From Nemertoderma westbladi (taxonomy: Eukaryota; Xenacoelomorpha; Nemertodermatida; Nemertodermatidae): 27,169 bases of DNA. Each line of letters starts with the position of its first letter. The first letter of the stretch is position 1. This document shows positions 1 through 9,505 of this stretch, in pieces. Under the pieces are notes generated by a model. It searched no databases. It worked only from the letters and a program-made list of their open reading frames with translations, and was not told the DNA's origin. The DNA lies in the NCBI GenBank assembly GCA_032718475.1, contig JAUCBJ010001590.1, positions 1 to 27,169 of the forward strand, written 5' to 3'. Position numbers and translations under genes: made by a program.

Positions 1-884
1 TCTTTTATTTAAAATAAAAAGTCGGTTCCTTATCGGGCCGCTAGGCCCGTCACTAGTACCAAAATACAATATAAATTCAAGCACTATATCTACATTTCCC
101 TTCCCCACTGACAAGGCAAGTGGCCATCTATAGGTTTCTATGTCCTCCTCAATTTATCGATTATACTCAATATTATTGAGTGTATTGTTGTCCTTAAAGT
201 TACCCACTCATCTACACATATGTTTTAAGTCAAAGTCAAGCTAACATTAAAGCCTAGAACATCGCCGTAACCGTCACAAAAGTCGACACCCCCCCCCCCC
301 CCCCCCCCCCCTGTCACAAAATGTCACGCGAGCTCGACCCCCCCCCCACCCCCTAGTGCGTGACATACTTTATAGAACATCATCCCCTAGTTACGTTTTT
401 ACATCATGTTCTAGAACATGGTTTATTTATTAAATATAAAAATAGCCTTGCGCCGTGAAAAAACATTCAACATTCGAAAGCCCATATCTCAGCAACTGTA
501 TTTTCTAAATTTAAATTTTTTACATATTTGGAATCGTTGCATGGTCAGCTTTCCATCAGAACCAACAAATTAATATAAGGTTGAATAACTGAGATGGGAC
601 TGGTGATGATATCGCCGCCGGTGACACTTTTTTCAAACGCTTGTTGCTAAAGAATAAAAAGCAAAAATACAAATTCTGTCTCATTTACTACGGATGAAGG
701 AGGTGAAACTACTGTAACTCTGTTTCATATCATGCTATTCATTAAAATTTGTATAAAAGTTAAGGAAGGGGGGGGGGGGGGGGGGGGGGGTGGGGGGGTA
801 TCATGTTTTTGAATTACGACACTAAATTACAACATTAAATTTAAAAGCATTCAATAATTATTTAATTCATTTTCTTAATCAAAG
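1..884. other. Non-coding stretch with two homopolymer blocks
   Basis: I see no gene here. It holds a 23-base C run (289-311), a second C-rich block (338-352) and a 23-base G run followed by TGGGGGGG (768-798). The short phrase GTCACAAAA occurs just before the first C run and again just after it. Homopolymers of this kind also sit at or near the ends of the elements at 1971-3538 and 10457-10961. This may therefore be a decayed piece of such an element, but I found no terminal repeats that prove it. Confidence 0.5.
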
Positions 885-960
885 AGACCTTGGTGTAGTG
901 GTTGCATTGAATTCACATCTCTTGGAGGTCGTGGGTTCAGTGTTCAGTCTGAGATCTGAC
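885..960 (+). repeat. tRNA-derived SINE head (candidate)
   Basis: A polymerase III box A-like string, TGGTGTAGTGG (891-901), is followed 43 bases later by a box B-like string, GGTTCAGTGTT (934-944). The phrase CTTGGTGTAGTGGTT is typical of tRNA-derived SINE heads in invertebrates. The T-arm does not fold well, so this is not a working tRNA gene. The body and tail beyond about 960 are unclear, and a LINE fragment inserted at 1047 interrupts the downstream sequence. Confidence 0.5.
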
Positions 961-1046
961 AGTGTGCTGCAGTATATGTATTCCAACGAAAAAATACGGT
1001 ACGGATCAGCAGGTACGGAACTTCCAACTGCGCTGCGATATGTTGT

Positions 1047-1475
1047 GGACACCAAATCTCTGGATGGCACATTCACAAGAATGCTACGCCGGGTACATTG
1101 TGTCAAGTACAATGCACACATCTCCAACCAGACACTATATAACATTGGAGGTGTCTCATTGGTTCCCCCAAGCTTGACACTAGAACAAAATCGCCTCCGC
1201 TTTGCAGGACATTGCTTTCGCCGTGAGGACCAGCCAGTGCATTATCTTGTACTTTGGCAGCCTCATGGAGTGAATAAGCATGGTGGACAGCCCATGACTT
1301 TCTTGAGACGCATCTTAAAGGACACTGGCCTTAAAGATGCGGATGATCTAGGTGTCATGGGTGTCATAGATGTCATGGGTGATAGGGAGTTGTGGCGGTG
1401 CAATTTTGTTGACAAGCCGGCACAGCATTCTTAAAAATGCAGCTGCAATGCAGCATGCCGATCCTAGTAGTAGTA
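1047..1475 (+). mobile_element. 5'-truncated RTE-like LINE, TAG-repeat tail, 12-bp TSD
   Basis: The segment is the 3' end of a non-LTR retrotransposon. It is bounded by a perfect 12-bp target-site duplication, GCGATATGTTGT, at 1035-1046 and 1476-1487. It ends in a very short 3' UTR with a TAG-repeat tail. It is closely similar, on the opposite strand, to the 3' part of the LINE at 7827-8858, which defines the family. Severe 5' truncation and the target duplication are what target-primed reverse transcription leaves. Assignment to the RTE/RTEX group rests on the reverse transcriptase style of the longer copy and on the microsatellite tail. Confidence 0.85.
1051..1434 (+). pseudogene. LINE reverse transcriptase C-terminal fragment
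   Basis: This is an open frame of about 127 codons ending in TAA at 1432-1434. It encodes the region after the polymerase domain of an RTE-like reverse transcriptase (KSLDGTFTRMLRRV, then RFAGHCFRRED and LVLWQPHG). The frame also runs open upstream into flanking DNA, but that is read-through. Compared with the copy at 7874-8212 it lacks the 1-bp deletion and has a short repeat expansion near 1350-1382, based on a GTGTCATGG unit. It has no catalytic core and cannot be functional alone. Confidence 0.8.
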
Positions 1476-1487
1476 GCGATATGTTGT

Positions 1488-1966
1488 ACTGTTAGTTACA
1501 TGTGCTGATGTTCGACGTGCTGATTGTACAGGCTGACCGGGGTGCATGATAGCAAGAAAATATCTGAATATTAAAATGTTAAATACTGTATTAAAACTTG
1601 TATATTAAAAAAAAGATTAAAAATAATTATTAATTAAGATTAAATTTTATACAGTATAGAGCAGTAGAGTAAATAGTTTCTTTATCGTTATACTGTAGTA
1701 TAAAAGGTATATTTTTTAAAACTTTCAGTTTCGGATATAGTACACGTATTAATACTGAAAAAATATGTGCTTTGTTTGTCCCCAGGATTTCCCTGACTGC
1801 CTGAAAGACATACTGTAGTCAGATACTGTAGTCTTGTTTTTACAGGTGTCTGACATTCTGACAGTAACATACTGTAGGGCAGTATGGACATCGCCTTTAC
1901 CTCTAGCTCTGCCATACACTCAGACCTGCAGACTCTGGATACATGGATTACCGCACCTTTAACTGT
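1488..1966. other. AT-rich intergenic DNA
   Basis: No gene is seen. The stretch is AT-rich and contains several copies of ACTGTAG (for example near 1692, 1812 and 1826). Short open frames on the minus strand here have no recognisable content. Confidence 0.5.
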
Positions 1967-1970
1967 TTAA

Positions 1971-3538
1971 CCCTATTAAACCCGGGGGGGGGGGGGGGGG
2001 TCAATATGACCCTCCCCGTGGTTTTTTAATTATAATTCTGAAACAAAAGCAGTTGGGAATCTGAAATTTTATGACTTTTCCTAAAAATCTATTGTCTTTC
2101 TAGTAGTGAAAACCGTTTTCAAAAATATTGGGTACTTTTCGAGTTATAGCACCATTTTTTAACCCTACTTTTGGCACTTTTTTTGAGACGTTTTTTGAAA
2201 ATTACATTTCATTAAATATGAATTGTAACATCTCTATTTTTGATTTACACCGGTTTTTTGGTGTTAGAAATTTGATGGAATTCATATAAATTGATTTAGA
2301 AATTTCAAACTTGTTTTTTTTGGTGGGTGCCAAATTTTGGTGCCAGCACCAAATTTTGAAATAAGTCAATTTTGTAAATTGATCGTTTGAAACTTGTTTT
2401 TTACGCAATTGGGGTTTTTTGGGTTTCTGGATTCGATGAAATATATACGAGTTGCACCAAACGTATCAAACTTGTATTTTTCGGTGCTGTGTGCAAATTT
2501 TGGTGCTAGCACGAAATTTTGAAAATCCAATCAATAGATAAAATTGCTTGTGACTATTTATTTCTTGCGTTTTAGAGGTTTATGGCTGTTCTGAATTCAA
2601 TGGAAAATATAATTATCGAACTAGACATCTCAAACTTGTATTTTTCGGATGTGGGTGCAAAATGTGGTGCTAGCACCAAATTTTGAAAACCATCAAATAT
2701 ATCAATTGATTGTGTCACCTTGTTTCTTGCGTTATACGGGTTTGTGATGGTTCTGAATTCAATGGAATCAGTAAAAATTTCATAAGAGTTCTCAAACTTG
2801 TATTTTACGCCGGTGGGTGAAAATTGTTGTGCCAGCACCAAATTTTGGAAAATATGCAAATTGATAAGTAGATAGTATCACCTTGTATCTTGCGTTATAC
2901 GGGTTTATGAGGGTCCTGAATCCGATGGAATCAATAAAAACAGCACTGGACATCGCAAACTAGTACTTTTTGGTGATGGGTACGAAATTTGGTGCTAGCA
3001 CCAAAATTTGCCAAATTACGCCGAAAAATACAAGTAGCAATGATCTGGCATATTAGAAATGTATTCCATTAGAATCAGCGCCCTCGAAAACCTGAAAATG
3101 TGAGTTTATAGCATCGTATAAGTGAATTAAAAATTTTGTGTTCTAACTGAAAAGTGCTGGTTACTTGTTTTTTTCATTTTTTTCCTACGCAGAGAGGACT
3201 AAACAGCAATTTATAGTAATCATATCATTTTTTAATATTTTCCAATGTATTTTGCACCCCAGAAAACCTGTATTGAAAAATAATTAGCCGAAAATGTAAC
3301 TTTCAAATTTGGTGAAAATTGTGCACTACTTGTAATTTTGGTGCTGCAATATAACCACCCCAGTACATTTTTTCGAAAATTTTTTTTTTCGGTCGGATCC
3401 AGACAAGTGATACCTACGTACAAACAAAAAATCGGACGTTTTCGTAAATATTTGTAGATTTTAGAGGGGGGGGGGGGTCAATATGACCCCCACCCCCCCG
3501 GTATTTGTACAACATTTTATAGCCCGGTACTAATAGGG
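1971..3538. mobile_element. TTAA-flanked piggyBac-like non-autonomous element
   Basis: The element is flanked by TTAA (1967-1970 and 3539-3542) and has short inverted termini, CCCTATTA at the left and TAATAGGG at the right, followed inwards by a CCGGG motif on each side. TTAA targets and termini starting with CCC are hallmarks of the piggyBac superfamily. Just inside each end is a G run followed by TCAATATGACCC, which can fold as GGGGTCA-ATA-TGACCCC (about 1997-2013 and 3474-3490). No transposase is encoded. The interior is mostly a 163-bp tandem repeat. Superfamily assignment is by termini only. Confidence 0.65.
2250..3015. repeat. 163-bp tandem repeat with palindromic core, about 5 copies
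   Basis: Diverged units recur with a 162-164 bp period. The core GCTAGC or GCCAGC sits at 2342, 2505, 2669, 2831 and 2994. Around it each unit tends to read TTTGGTGCTAGCACCAAA, a perfect palindrome where undecayed. Other shared phrases are TTGCGTTATACGGGTTT and TCAAACTTGTATTTT. A weak sixth copy may lie near 3270-3350. Minus-strand open frames across it are periodic only because the DNA is; I do not regard them as genes. Confidence 0.85.
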
Positions 3539-3542
3539 TTAA

Positions 3543-3837
3543 GGACAGACACAGCATCACACAGTAATTAATGGATTTATTTCATAAAACAATATGAATG
3601 GCACTGGACATAATATAGATCAATTTTCTTTGCTTCAGATTATATATTATAATATAATCGACAATTCTAAAGAACTGATAACTTTGTACTAATTTACTGC
3701 TAAATATGGTCCCCAGATAAAAAAAATATTCGGATTATTAGTAGGCATAACTACAGTATATAATTATTATTTTACTCTCAGAATTTGCCGGATAAAACAT
3801 AACATACAGTAACTATGCATAACTAAGCTAAATGATC
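3543..3837. other. AT-rich intergenic DNA
   Basis: No gene, RNA or clear repeat is seen between the TTAA-flanked element and the palindromic tandem repeat. Confidence 0.5.
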
Positions 3838-4145
3838 CAACCTTCGAAAAGTCTACAAATTTATCCTTCGTTTAGAAGGTAATTTATCCTTCGAATATAA
3901 GGTAATTTATCCTTCGAATAGTAGCATAAATTATCATTCTAAACGCAGGATAAAAACTATAAATTCATCCACCCTTCGAAAAGTCTACAAATTTAGCCTT
4001 CATTTAGAAGGATAATTTATCCTTCGAATAGCAGCATAAATTATCCTTCTAAACGAAGGATAAAAATTATCAATTCATCCACCCTTCGAAAAGTCTACAA
4101 ATTTATCCTTCGTTTAGAAGGATAATTTATCCTACGAATTGTAGA
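3838..4145. repeat. Palindromic tandem repeat, 110-bp period
   Basis: The phrase CCTTCGAAAAGTCTACAAATTTA begins near 3841, 3973 and 4083. The last two are 110 bp apart; the first unit carries an extra ~22-bp internal duplication. Each unit contains ATCCTTCGTTTAGAAGGAT and its inverse, so one unit can fold into a hairpin of roughly 70 bases (for example 3990-4070). No coding content is visible. Confidence 0.75.
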
Positions 4146-4938
4146 ATGAATTATCAGACAATTTAGACGGCGAAAATGCTGATAATTTCGAAGAAAATTT
4201 ATTTCGATCAAATTAGCAGCATATTAGTAGCAATTTCGAAGGATGTGACTTTGCTGGGTTTAGCTTGATGGCGTGCTACTTTCTAAGATTATTGATGGAC
4301 ATTGTCGGATAGTCAGAAAGACCGACCAACAGACATCTGGACATAGGGACTAACTAAATTTCATTAAAAGTGAAATCTGACCTCAGAATAAAATCAGCGA
4401 CCAGAAAACCCCCATAGCTTAGGATATAAGATCACCGGGATCTATAAGTTCACCCGGTTCTACTTCTAAGTTTACTCGAATCTAAGCTGCTAAGTTTGCT
4501 TAGGATCTAAGTTCGTCAGGATATACTGATCTAAGATTGCATAGGTTATGAGTTTGCCGTGGTTTAGTGCAGTCTAGGTCGTTTCTTTGTGGTATTGTAT
4601 TAAGCGTATTCAACTATCTGTATAAAAACTATTGTTTCTAAGTTATTGATGAACTCGAGTCTATGTTGGTAAGTAATAGCGATAAAGTATCCATTCCACT
4701 AATCGGCAAGAATGAAAACATGGGCGGGCACAATGAGGAACGAGCTGTGTTTAACGTCTCCTCAGATCATAGAGAGTCTACTACACTACTGTAGTTTTAC
4801 CAAGGACTACTGTACTGCTATAGTCTTGTAGCTATAGTCTGACAGTATGTCTGTAGCACTGTCAGACAGTATTAAGCAGGTACAGCAGTACTGCGGTACA
4901 GAGGTAGTAGGTGAGACAGTGGGAGTACCGGTAGCTAT
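4146..4938. other. Non-coding DNA, ACTGTA-rich in its second half
   Basis: No gene is seen. From about 4770 to 4910 short words such as CTACTGTA, GACAGTATG and their inverses are dense, forming a cryptically simple sequence rather than a regular array. Confidence 0.45.
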
Positions 4939-4971
4939 TGTGGCTGGCCACGAGAAAAGGGACCTTATGTC
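4939..4971 (+). repeat. Left copy of a 33-bp inverted repeat
   Basis: This 33-bp sequence begins TGTGGCTGGCCACGAG and ends ACCTTATGTC. It matches, inverted and without mismatch, 10990-10965 joined to 10456-10450 once the MITE in the right copy is disregarded. The outer end, GTGGCTGGCCAC, is nearly palindromic. ATT adjoins the outside of both copies if the repeat is taken to start at GTGG. It may be a terminal inverted repeat of an older element that contained or received the MULE. Confidence 0.65.
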
Positions 4972-5160
4972 GCAAAACCTGATTCTGAGATAATCGTGTT
5001 TAAAGTTTCCCTCTATTTTTGAACAAATTTAATTGGATTATCAATTTAGAAATGTATAAAACGATGAGGGAAATTCAAATTGGTTCTGATATTTAATATA
5101 CCTAGGAAATAACTAATTACAGGAAGCAATATAAGATGTTGCAGTATTGTACTGTATATC

Positions 5161-5306
5161 ACGAGGCGTTAAAGTCTATACAAATCAATCCAGGTTTCAG
5201 CCAATCACAAAGGAGATGACGTAGGGCCTATTACAAATGAATGTGGATTGATTTGTATAGACTTTAATGAACACCCATGTTCTGTTAGAATCTATACATT
5301 TCAATT
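5161..5306 (+). repeat. Left TIR of the MULE, with internal hairpin
   Basis: This terminal repeat starts near AGGCGTTAAAG and matches 9360-9505 inverted. It is itself a foldback: 5169-5192 is the exact reverse complement of 5244-5267 (24 bp), separated by 51 bp that contain AAAGGAGATGACGTAGG. Each transposon end can therefore form its own stem-loop. Confidence 0.9.
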
Positions 5307-6540
5307 ATTTTCATTTAAATACTGCTTTCCACTACTACTGTATTTCCCATAATAGTACTAAAGTAAGTAATATGGTCGGTCTTCAGTGTATAATTGTTTG
5401 TTGTGTGAAGGTCAGCACACCAGTCTGCCAGTACACACAGTAGGCAGGAGAGGATTGGAATACTGATCGCATATATATGGCAGGGTACTGTGTGTATGTA
5501 CTGTAGTTACTGTAGGAGCTGTATTGAGAGCAATATTAATTAATATTAAGAGTGAGGGTCCATTACCTACACTATATACAGTAGTACTGTAGGTCATGGA
5601 AGAACTCTACAGTAGGTATTCCAAACAGTATACTGTTATGCCTTAGCGCCTAGCCATGTCTAATATTCAATGCAAATATTGTTCTACTGGTCAAAGTTAT
5701 AAATCTAAGAACTCACTTGGGTGTCATATAGGCGATTCCATAAAAACTATATTCCTCGCAGTGATAACGGCAAAATAACTTTCTCATTATCATCAGAACA
5801 AGAATTTGATTTATGGAAAGATAATTTTGAAGATAAAACCATTTCAAAATTTATTAAGCGATCTGATGGCGCAAAGATGAGGAAGGATGGTTCCAGTGTA
5901 ACGCATTACATATGTAATAGAATTGGCAACTACAGTACCAAAGGGTGTGGGCAAAGAATCTTAAAATATAAGGGGTCATATAAAGCGGCTGTAAAATCTT
6001 GCTCAGCATTCATCAAAGCTGTAAAGTTGCCAAATGGGAATTTTGAAGTTGAGGCTGTAGGAACGCATGATTTACATGATGTTTCAGTTCACCAACTGCC
6101 ATTATCTAATAGAGATAAAGGTCAATGTGCGGAGTTACTTCAAATTGGAATACCAAAGGAACGTGTGTTGCATGATATTCGTAGAACCGCAAAACTTGAT
6201 AGCAGAATAATGTTTGTTAATCCACAGGATTTGAGAAATATATGCAAGAAAAACGGCATTAATTGTGATGAAAGGCGCCATGAAAACGATGCTATGTCGG
6301 TAGACATACGTGTTGAGGAGCTGCAATCATTAGACGAAAATCCTATTTTACTATATAAACCACAAGGGTTAAACACTACTGTGACACTTCTGGATAGTCA
6401 ATTATCTGATGACAATTTCGCTTTAATTATACAGACAAAATATCAATCTGACTGCTTTAAAATGTTTTCCAAACATTTCGTATGTGTTGACTCCACTCAT
6501 ACAACATCCGGCTATCAATTCCCACTAACAACCTTATTGG

Positions 6541-6643
6541 TTGCGGACAGCTGGGGTGAAGGAATGCCTGTTGCGTGGTTGATCTCTAATAGATTGCGGA
6601 CAGCTGGGGTGAAGGAATGCCTGTTGCGTGGTTGATCTCTAAT
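6541..6643 (+). repeat. 53-bp tandem duplication inside transposase
   Basis: A 50-bp sequence (6541-6590) is repeated exactly at 6594-6643, a period of 53 bp. The length is not a multiple of three, so the reading frame is shifted just after the DSTH catalytic motif. No mismatch separates the copies, which argues for a recent event or an assembly artefact. Confidence 0.95.
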
Positions 6644-6685
6644 GGAGAGGACTTCACCATGATTCGGCTCTTCTTTAGATTGCTA

Positions 6686-6807
6686 TATGAACAGAGTCCA
6701 GAGGTTACTACGGCGGCGCTAATGAGTGATGACGCAGAACAGTACTATGAACAGAGTCCAGAGGTTACTACGGCGGCGCTAATGAGTGATGACGCAGAAC
6801 AGTACTA
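6686..6807 (+). repeat. 60-bp in-frame tandem duplication inside transposase
   Basis: Two exact 60-bp copies (6686-6745 and 6746-6805) duplicate 20 codons, including the second catalytic Asp (LMSDDAEQYY). The frame is kept across the duplication but breaks just after it, where about 5 extra bases precede the KSWVDAFP segment. Confidence 0.95.
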
Positions 6808-7826
6808 CAGTATAAGTCTTGGGTTGACGCATTTCCACAACTCGAACAACCACGTAAACTACTCTGTAAGTGGCATGTTAAGAGAGCATGGACTGAGAAC
6901 ATAGCTAAGCTACCGCTGGAAGATAGATCAGAAGTAATGAAGATATTACACATGCTATGTGATGAACTAGACGAAGCACTGTTCAATAAATCAATGAATA
7001 ACTTCTTAGAATATCTTACTGCCAACGAACAGCGTCATGCATTTCGAGACTACTTTTGTAATTTCTATGCTAATCGAACCGAGACTTGGGCGAGTTGCCA
7101 CCGTACCAATCTACAAATAAATACGAATATGTATGTTGAATCATTTCACAAAGTAATTAAGTATAAATACCTCAAGGCGACTAATAACAAGCGCTTGGAT
7201 ATACTTATTGATAAGCTTTTGCTCTTTGTTCAAGATAAGAATGTAGAACATCAAATCAGAGATATTGAAGGGAAATATTCTAAAGCCCAGAAGGAAAACG
7301 TTGCGCGGCATCGCCGGGCCTTGGCTCAACTGGATAACTTCTTATTGAAGCTGCAAATGAGTTTACATGGTCTGTGACAAGCGGAACAAATAAGTACACT
7401 GTTACATGCAATGCAAAAGTGAACTGTTGCAAACAGATTTGTCCAATATGTAACATCTGTTGTCACCGTTACAAGTGTTCTTGTAAGGATGCTGTTTTCA
7501 CGAAAAGGCGCATTTGTAATCATATCCACGCAGTCTGCATTCAGTATCATGCTGGTAGAACAACATCTGTTTCGCAGGAAGATATTGGGGCTGTTTCGCA
7601 AGAAGATATCCCGTCTGTCCGACAACTATCCGAAACTGATTTATGCGAACCACAACTGGTTTCGGATTTTTGGGATTCTGGAATACCTAAACAGTTCTGG
7701 GAGGCTACCTCCGCCATGTCTAAGGAGGTAGGGTACCCCCTGCCTCGTCTGAAGAAACTGAATGCTTTATTGCACAACCCGAAAATTACGCACAGCAATA
7801 AATTAATGGCTCACAATGCCATTGAC

Positions 7827-8858
7827 TACTACTACTACTACTAGGATCGGCATGCTGCATTGCAGCTGCATTTTTAAGAATGCTGTGCCGGCTTGTCAAC
7901 AAAATTGCACCGCCACAACTCCCTATCACCCATGACATTTGCTAGATCATCCGCATCTTTAAGGCCAGTGTCCTTTAAGATGCGTCTCAAGAAAGTCATG
8001 GGCTGTCCACCATGCTTATTCACTCCATGAGGCTGCCAAAGTACAAGATTATGCACTGGCTGGTCCTCACGGCGAAAGCAATGTCCTGCAAAGCGGAGGC
8101 GATTTTGTTCTAGTGTCAAGCTTGGGGGAACCAATGAGACACCTCCTATGTTATATAGTGTCTGGTTGGAGATGTGTGCATTGTACTTGACACAATGAAC
8201 CCGGCGTAGCATCTTGTGAATGTGCCATCCAGAGATTTGGTTTCCTCAGCAGTTAGAGCCCAGCATGGACTCCCGTAGAGGAGTACTGGAACTACTGCTG
8301 CTCTAAATAATCGGACCTTAAGTTTCCGATTAATTCTCGGTGACTTCCAAATCCTGGAAAGCCTATTCAAGGCTGCCCATGCCTTTCCCTTACGTATTCG
8401 AAGGTCCTCACCTGACTTCCGGATCCATGATCCCAGGTAACAGAAGTCGTCCACATGCTCAAGCATACCATCCTTTGAGCTAATGCTCATCCGATCAGAG
8501 ACTTGCTGAGGACTTTCAAAGTTAACTGTCAGAATTTTGGTCTTTCTGGAGTTAATAAAAAGACCAACACTAGAAGCGGCATGTTCTAATGAGCTGAGGA
8601 GCCGTTGGGCTCCCTCTAATGATTCTGAGAGTACTCCTAAGTCATCAGCAAAGTCTAGATCAGTTAGGTACTTGGCAGGATTTCCTCGACTTCTGGAGCC
8701 AGTAGGTGGAGTTATCATCACCCCATCATCATTATGATGATCTAAGGACATGCGTAGAACATAGTCAACCACAATAATGAACAAGAATGGTGCAAGTGTG
8801 TCTCCTTGGAGGACGCCCCATAACACTTCAAATGGTTCGGTGTCACCGTCAACAGACC
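7827..8858 (-). mobile_element. 5'-truncated RTE-like LINE inserted antisense in the MULE
   Basis: This 1032-bp LINE copy lies on the minus strand, with its 3' end and AGT/TAG microsatellite tail at 7827. It is flanked by a perfect 10-bp target duplication, TGCCATTGAC (7817-7826 and 8859-8868). Removing it and one duplication copy restores the surrounding transposase frame, which independently confirms the boundaries. The 3' 400 bp match 1047-1475. The insertion postdates the MULE. Confidence 0.92.
7874..8858 (-). pseudogene. LINE reverse transcriptase fragment with frameshift
   Basis: The reading frame starts at the truncation point (SVDGDTEPFEV). It contains the RTE-like polymerase motif GVLQGDTLAPFLFIIV and the catalytic FADD box (DLDFADDLGVL), then GLFINSRKTK and the thumb-side region (YLGSWIRKSGEDL). 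A 1-bp deletion near 8213, judged against the intact copy at 1080, shifts the frame. The C-terminal part continues in another frame to TAA at 7874-7876. The endonuclease and the start of the reverse transcriptase are missing. It is a dead copy. Confidence 0.88.
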
Positions 8859-9359
8859 TGCCATTGACAACATTATAAAATCCTTAACACATCGATTACC
8901 ACTTCTCACAAAGCCGCCTAATAATAAACGAATTATCACCCAGAACCGCCGAATTTCCTCAATCCTTCGCCAATTGTACACAACGCGAAAAAAAACAAAT
9001 TAGAAAAAAGAAGAAATACCTAAGACCGACTAACATGGAACAAAATAGTATGTCTGCATATCTCAATCGATTGCAGCCGGTTGTAATTGGACCGGGCCGC
9101 GATCATGATTACGCATTAACTAACTGTATCTGACTGTACATTTTATACTGTACGTATGATTAAATGTTCTGCGGCTTTCAGATAATGGTTTGCTACTGTA
9201 TGATTAACCTGTTCATTTACTATAAGCATAACCTATGTATCTATAATTATAATAATGTAGAACAAGTATGAGAGTGAGAGTGTCTAGCAAAGATTTTTCA
9301 TATCCTTTCATATAGCCTATACAGTTGACTTGAACTTATAATTTAAATTATAAGTAAAA

Positions 9360-9505
9360 AATTGAAATGTATAGATTCTAACAGAACGTGGGTGGTCATT
9401 AAAGCCCATACAAATCAATCCACATTCGGTTGTAATAGGCCTACGTCATCTCCTTTGTGATTGGCTGAAACCTGGATTGATTTGTATAGACTTTAACGCC
9501 TTGTT
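9360..9505 (-). repeat. Right TIR of the MULE, with internal hairpin
   Basis: This is the inverted counterpart of 5161-5306, with a few substitutions and small indels (for example AAGCCCAT for AAGTCTAT in the inner arm). The internal foldback is preserved. TGTATATC follows directly at 9506-9513. Confidence 0.9.

Larger units (their letters stand above)
5656..9003 (+). pseudogene. MULE transposase pseudogene (C2H2, DDE, SWIM)
   Basis: The enzyme would cut and paste the MULE in the nucleus. An ATG at 5656 opens a C2H2-like finger (CKYC, then two His), disrupted by an apparent 1-bp loss near 5728. Next come a Cys/His DNA-binding region of FAR1/FLYWCH style (about 5760-6090) and the DDE core. 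The catalytic residues are visible: Asp in VCVDSTH (6489-6491), Asp in LMSDDA (6728-6733, duplicated 60 bp on), CKWHVKRAW, and Glu in MYVESFHK (7138-7140). A SWIM finger, CxC-x10-CxH, lies at 7476-7523. Further breaks are a 53-bp tandem duplication (6541-6643), a +5 change near 6805, a 1-bp loss near 7343, and a LINE insertion at 7827. The frame resumes exactly after the second target duplication (8859-8868) and ends at TAG 9001-9003. It is a non-functional fossil; the family assignment is firm. Confidence 0.9.
5161..9505 (+). mobile_element. Mutator-like DNA transposon (MULE), degenerate, with nested LINE
   Basis: A 4345-bp element bounded by 146-bp terminal inverted repeats (5161-5306 and 9360-9505) and an 8-bp target duplication, TGTATATC (5153-5160 and 9506-9513). 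A 9-bp duplication with one mismatch is also possible, and 8-11 bp is usual for MULEs. It encodes a decayed MULE transposase (5656-9003). An antisense LINE with its own target duplication accounts for 1042 bp, so the original element was about 3.3 kb. It lies between the two copies of the 33-bp inverted repeat. Confidence 0.9.

Noticed and set aside
898-1434. A 178-codon host gene
   Set aside because: Its first half is a SINE-like head and flanking DNA, and its second half is the LINE fragment. The 12-bp target duplication lies in the middle.
2202-2859. Minus-strand open frames with repeated NLVLAP-like peptides
   Set aside because: The periodicity follows the 163-bp DNA repeat, the frame is not kept from unit to unit, and the conserved core is a DNA palindrome.
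8742-8981. Minus-strand 79-codon frame as the upstream part of the LINE
   Set aside because: The target duplication at 8859-8868 ends the LINE there. Beyond it the plus strand carries the C-terminus of the MULE transposase, so the minus frame is a shadow.
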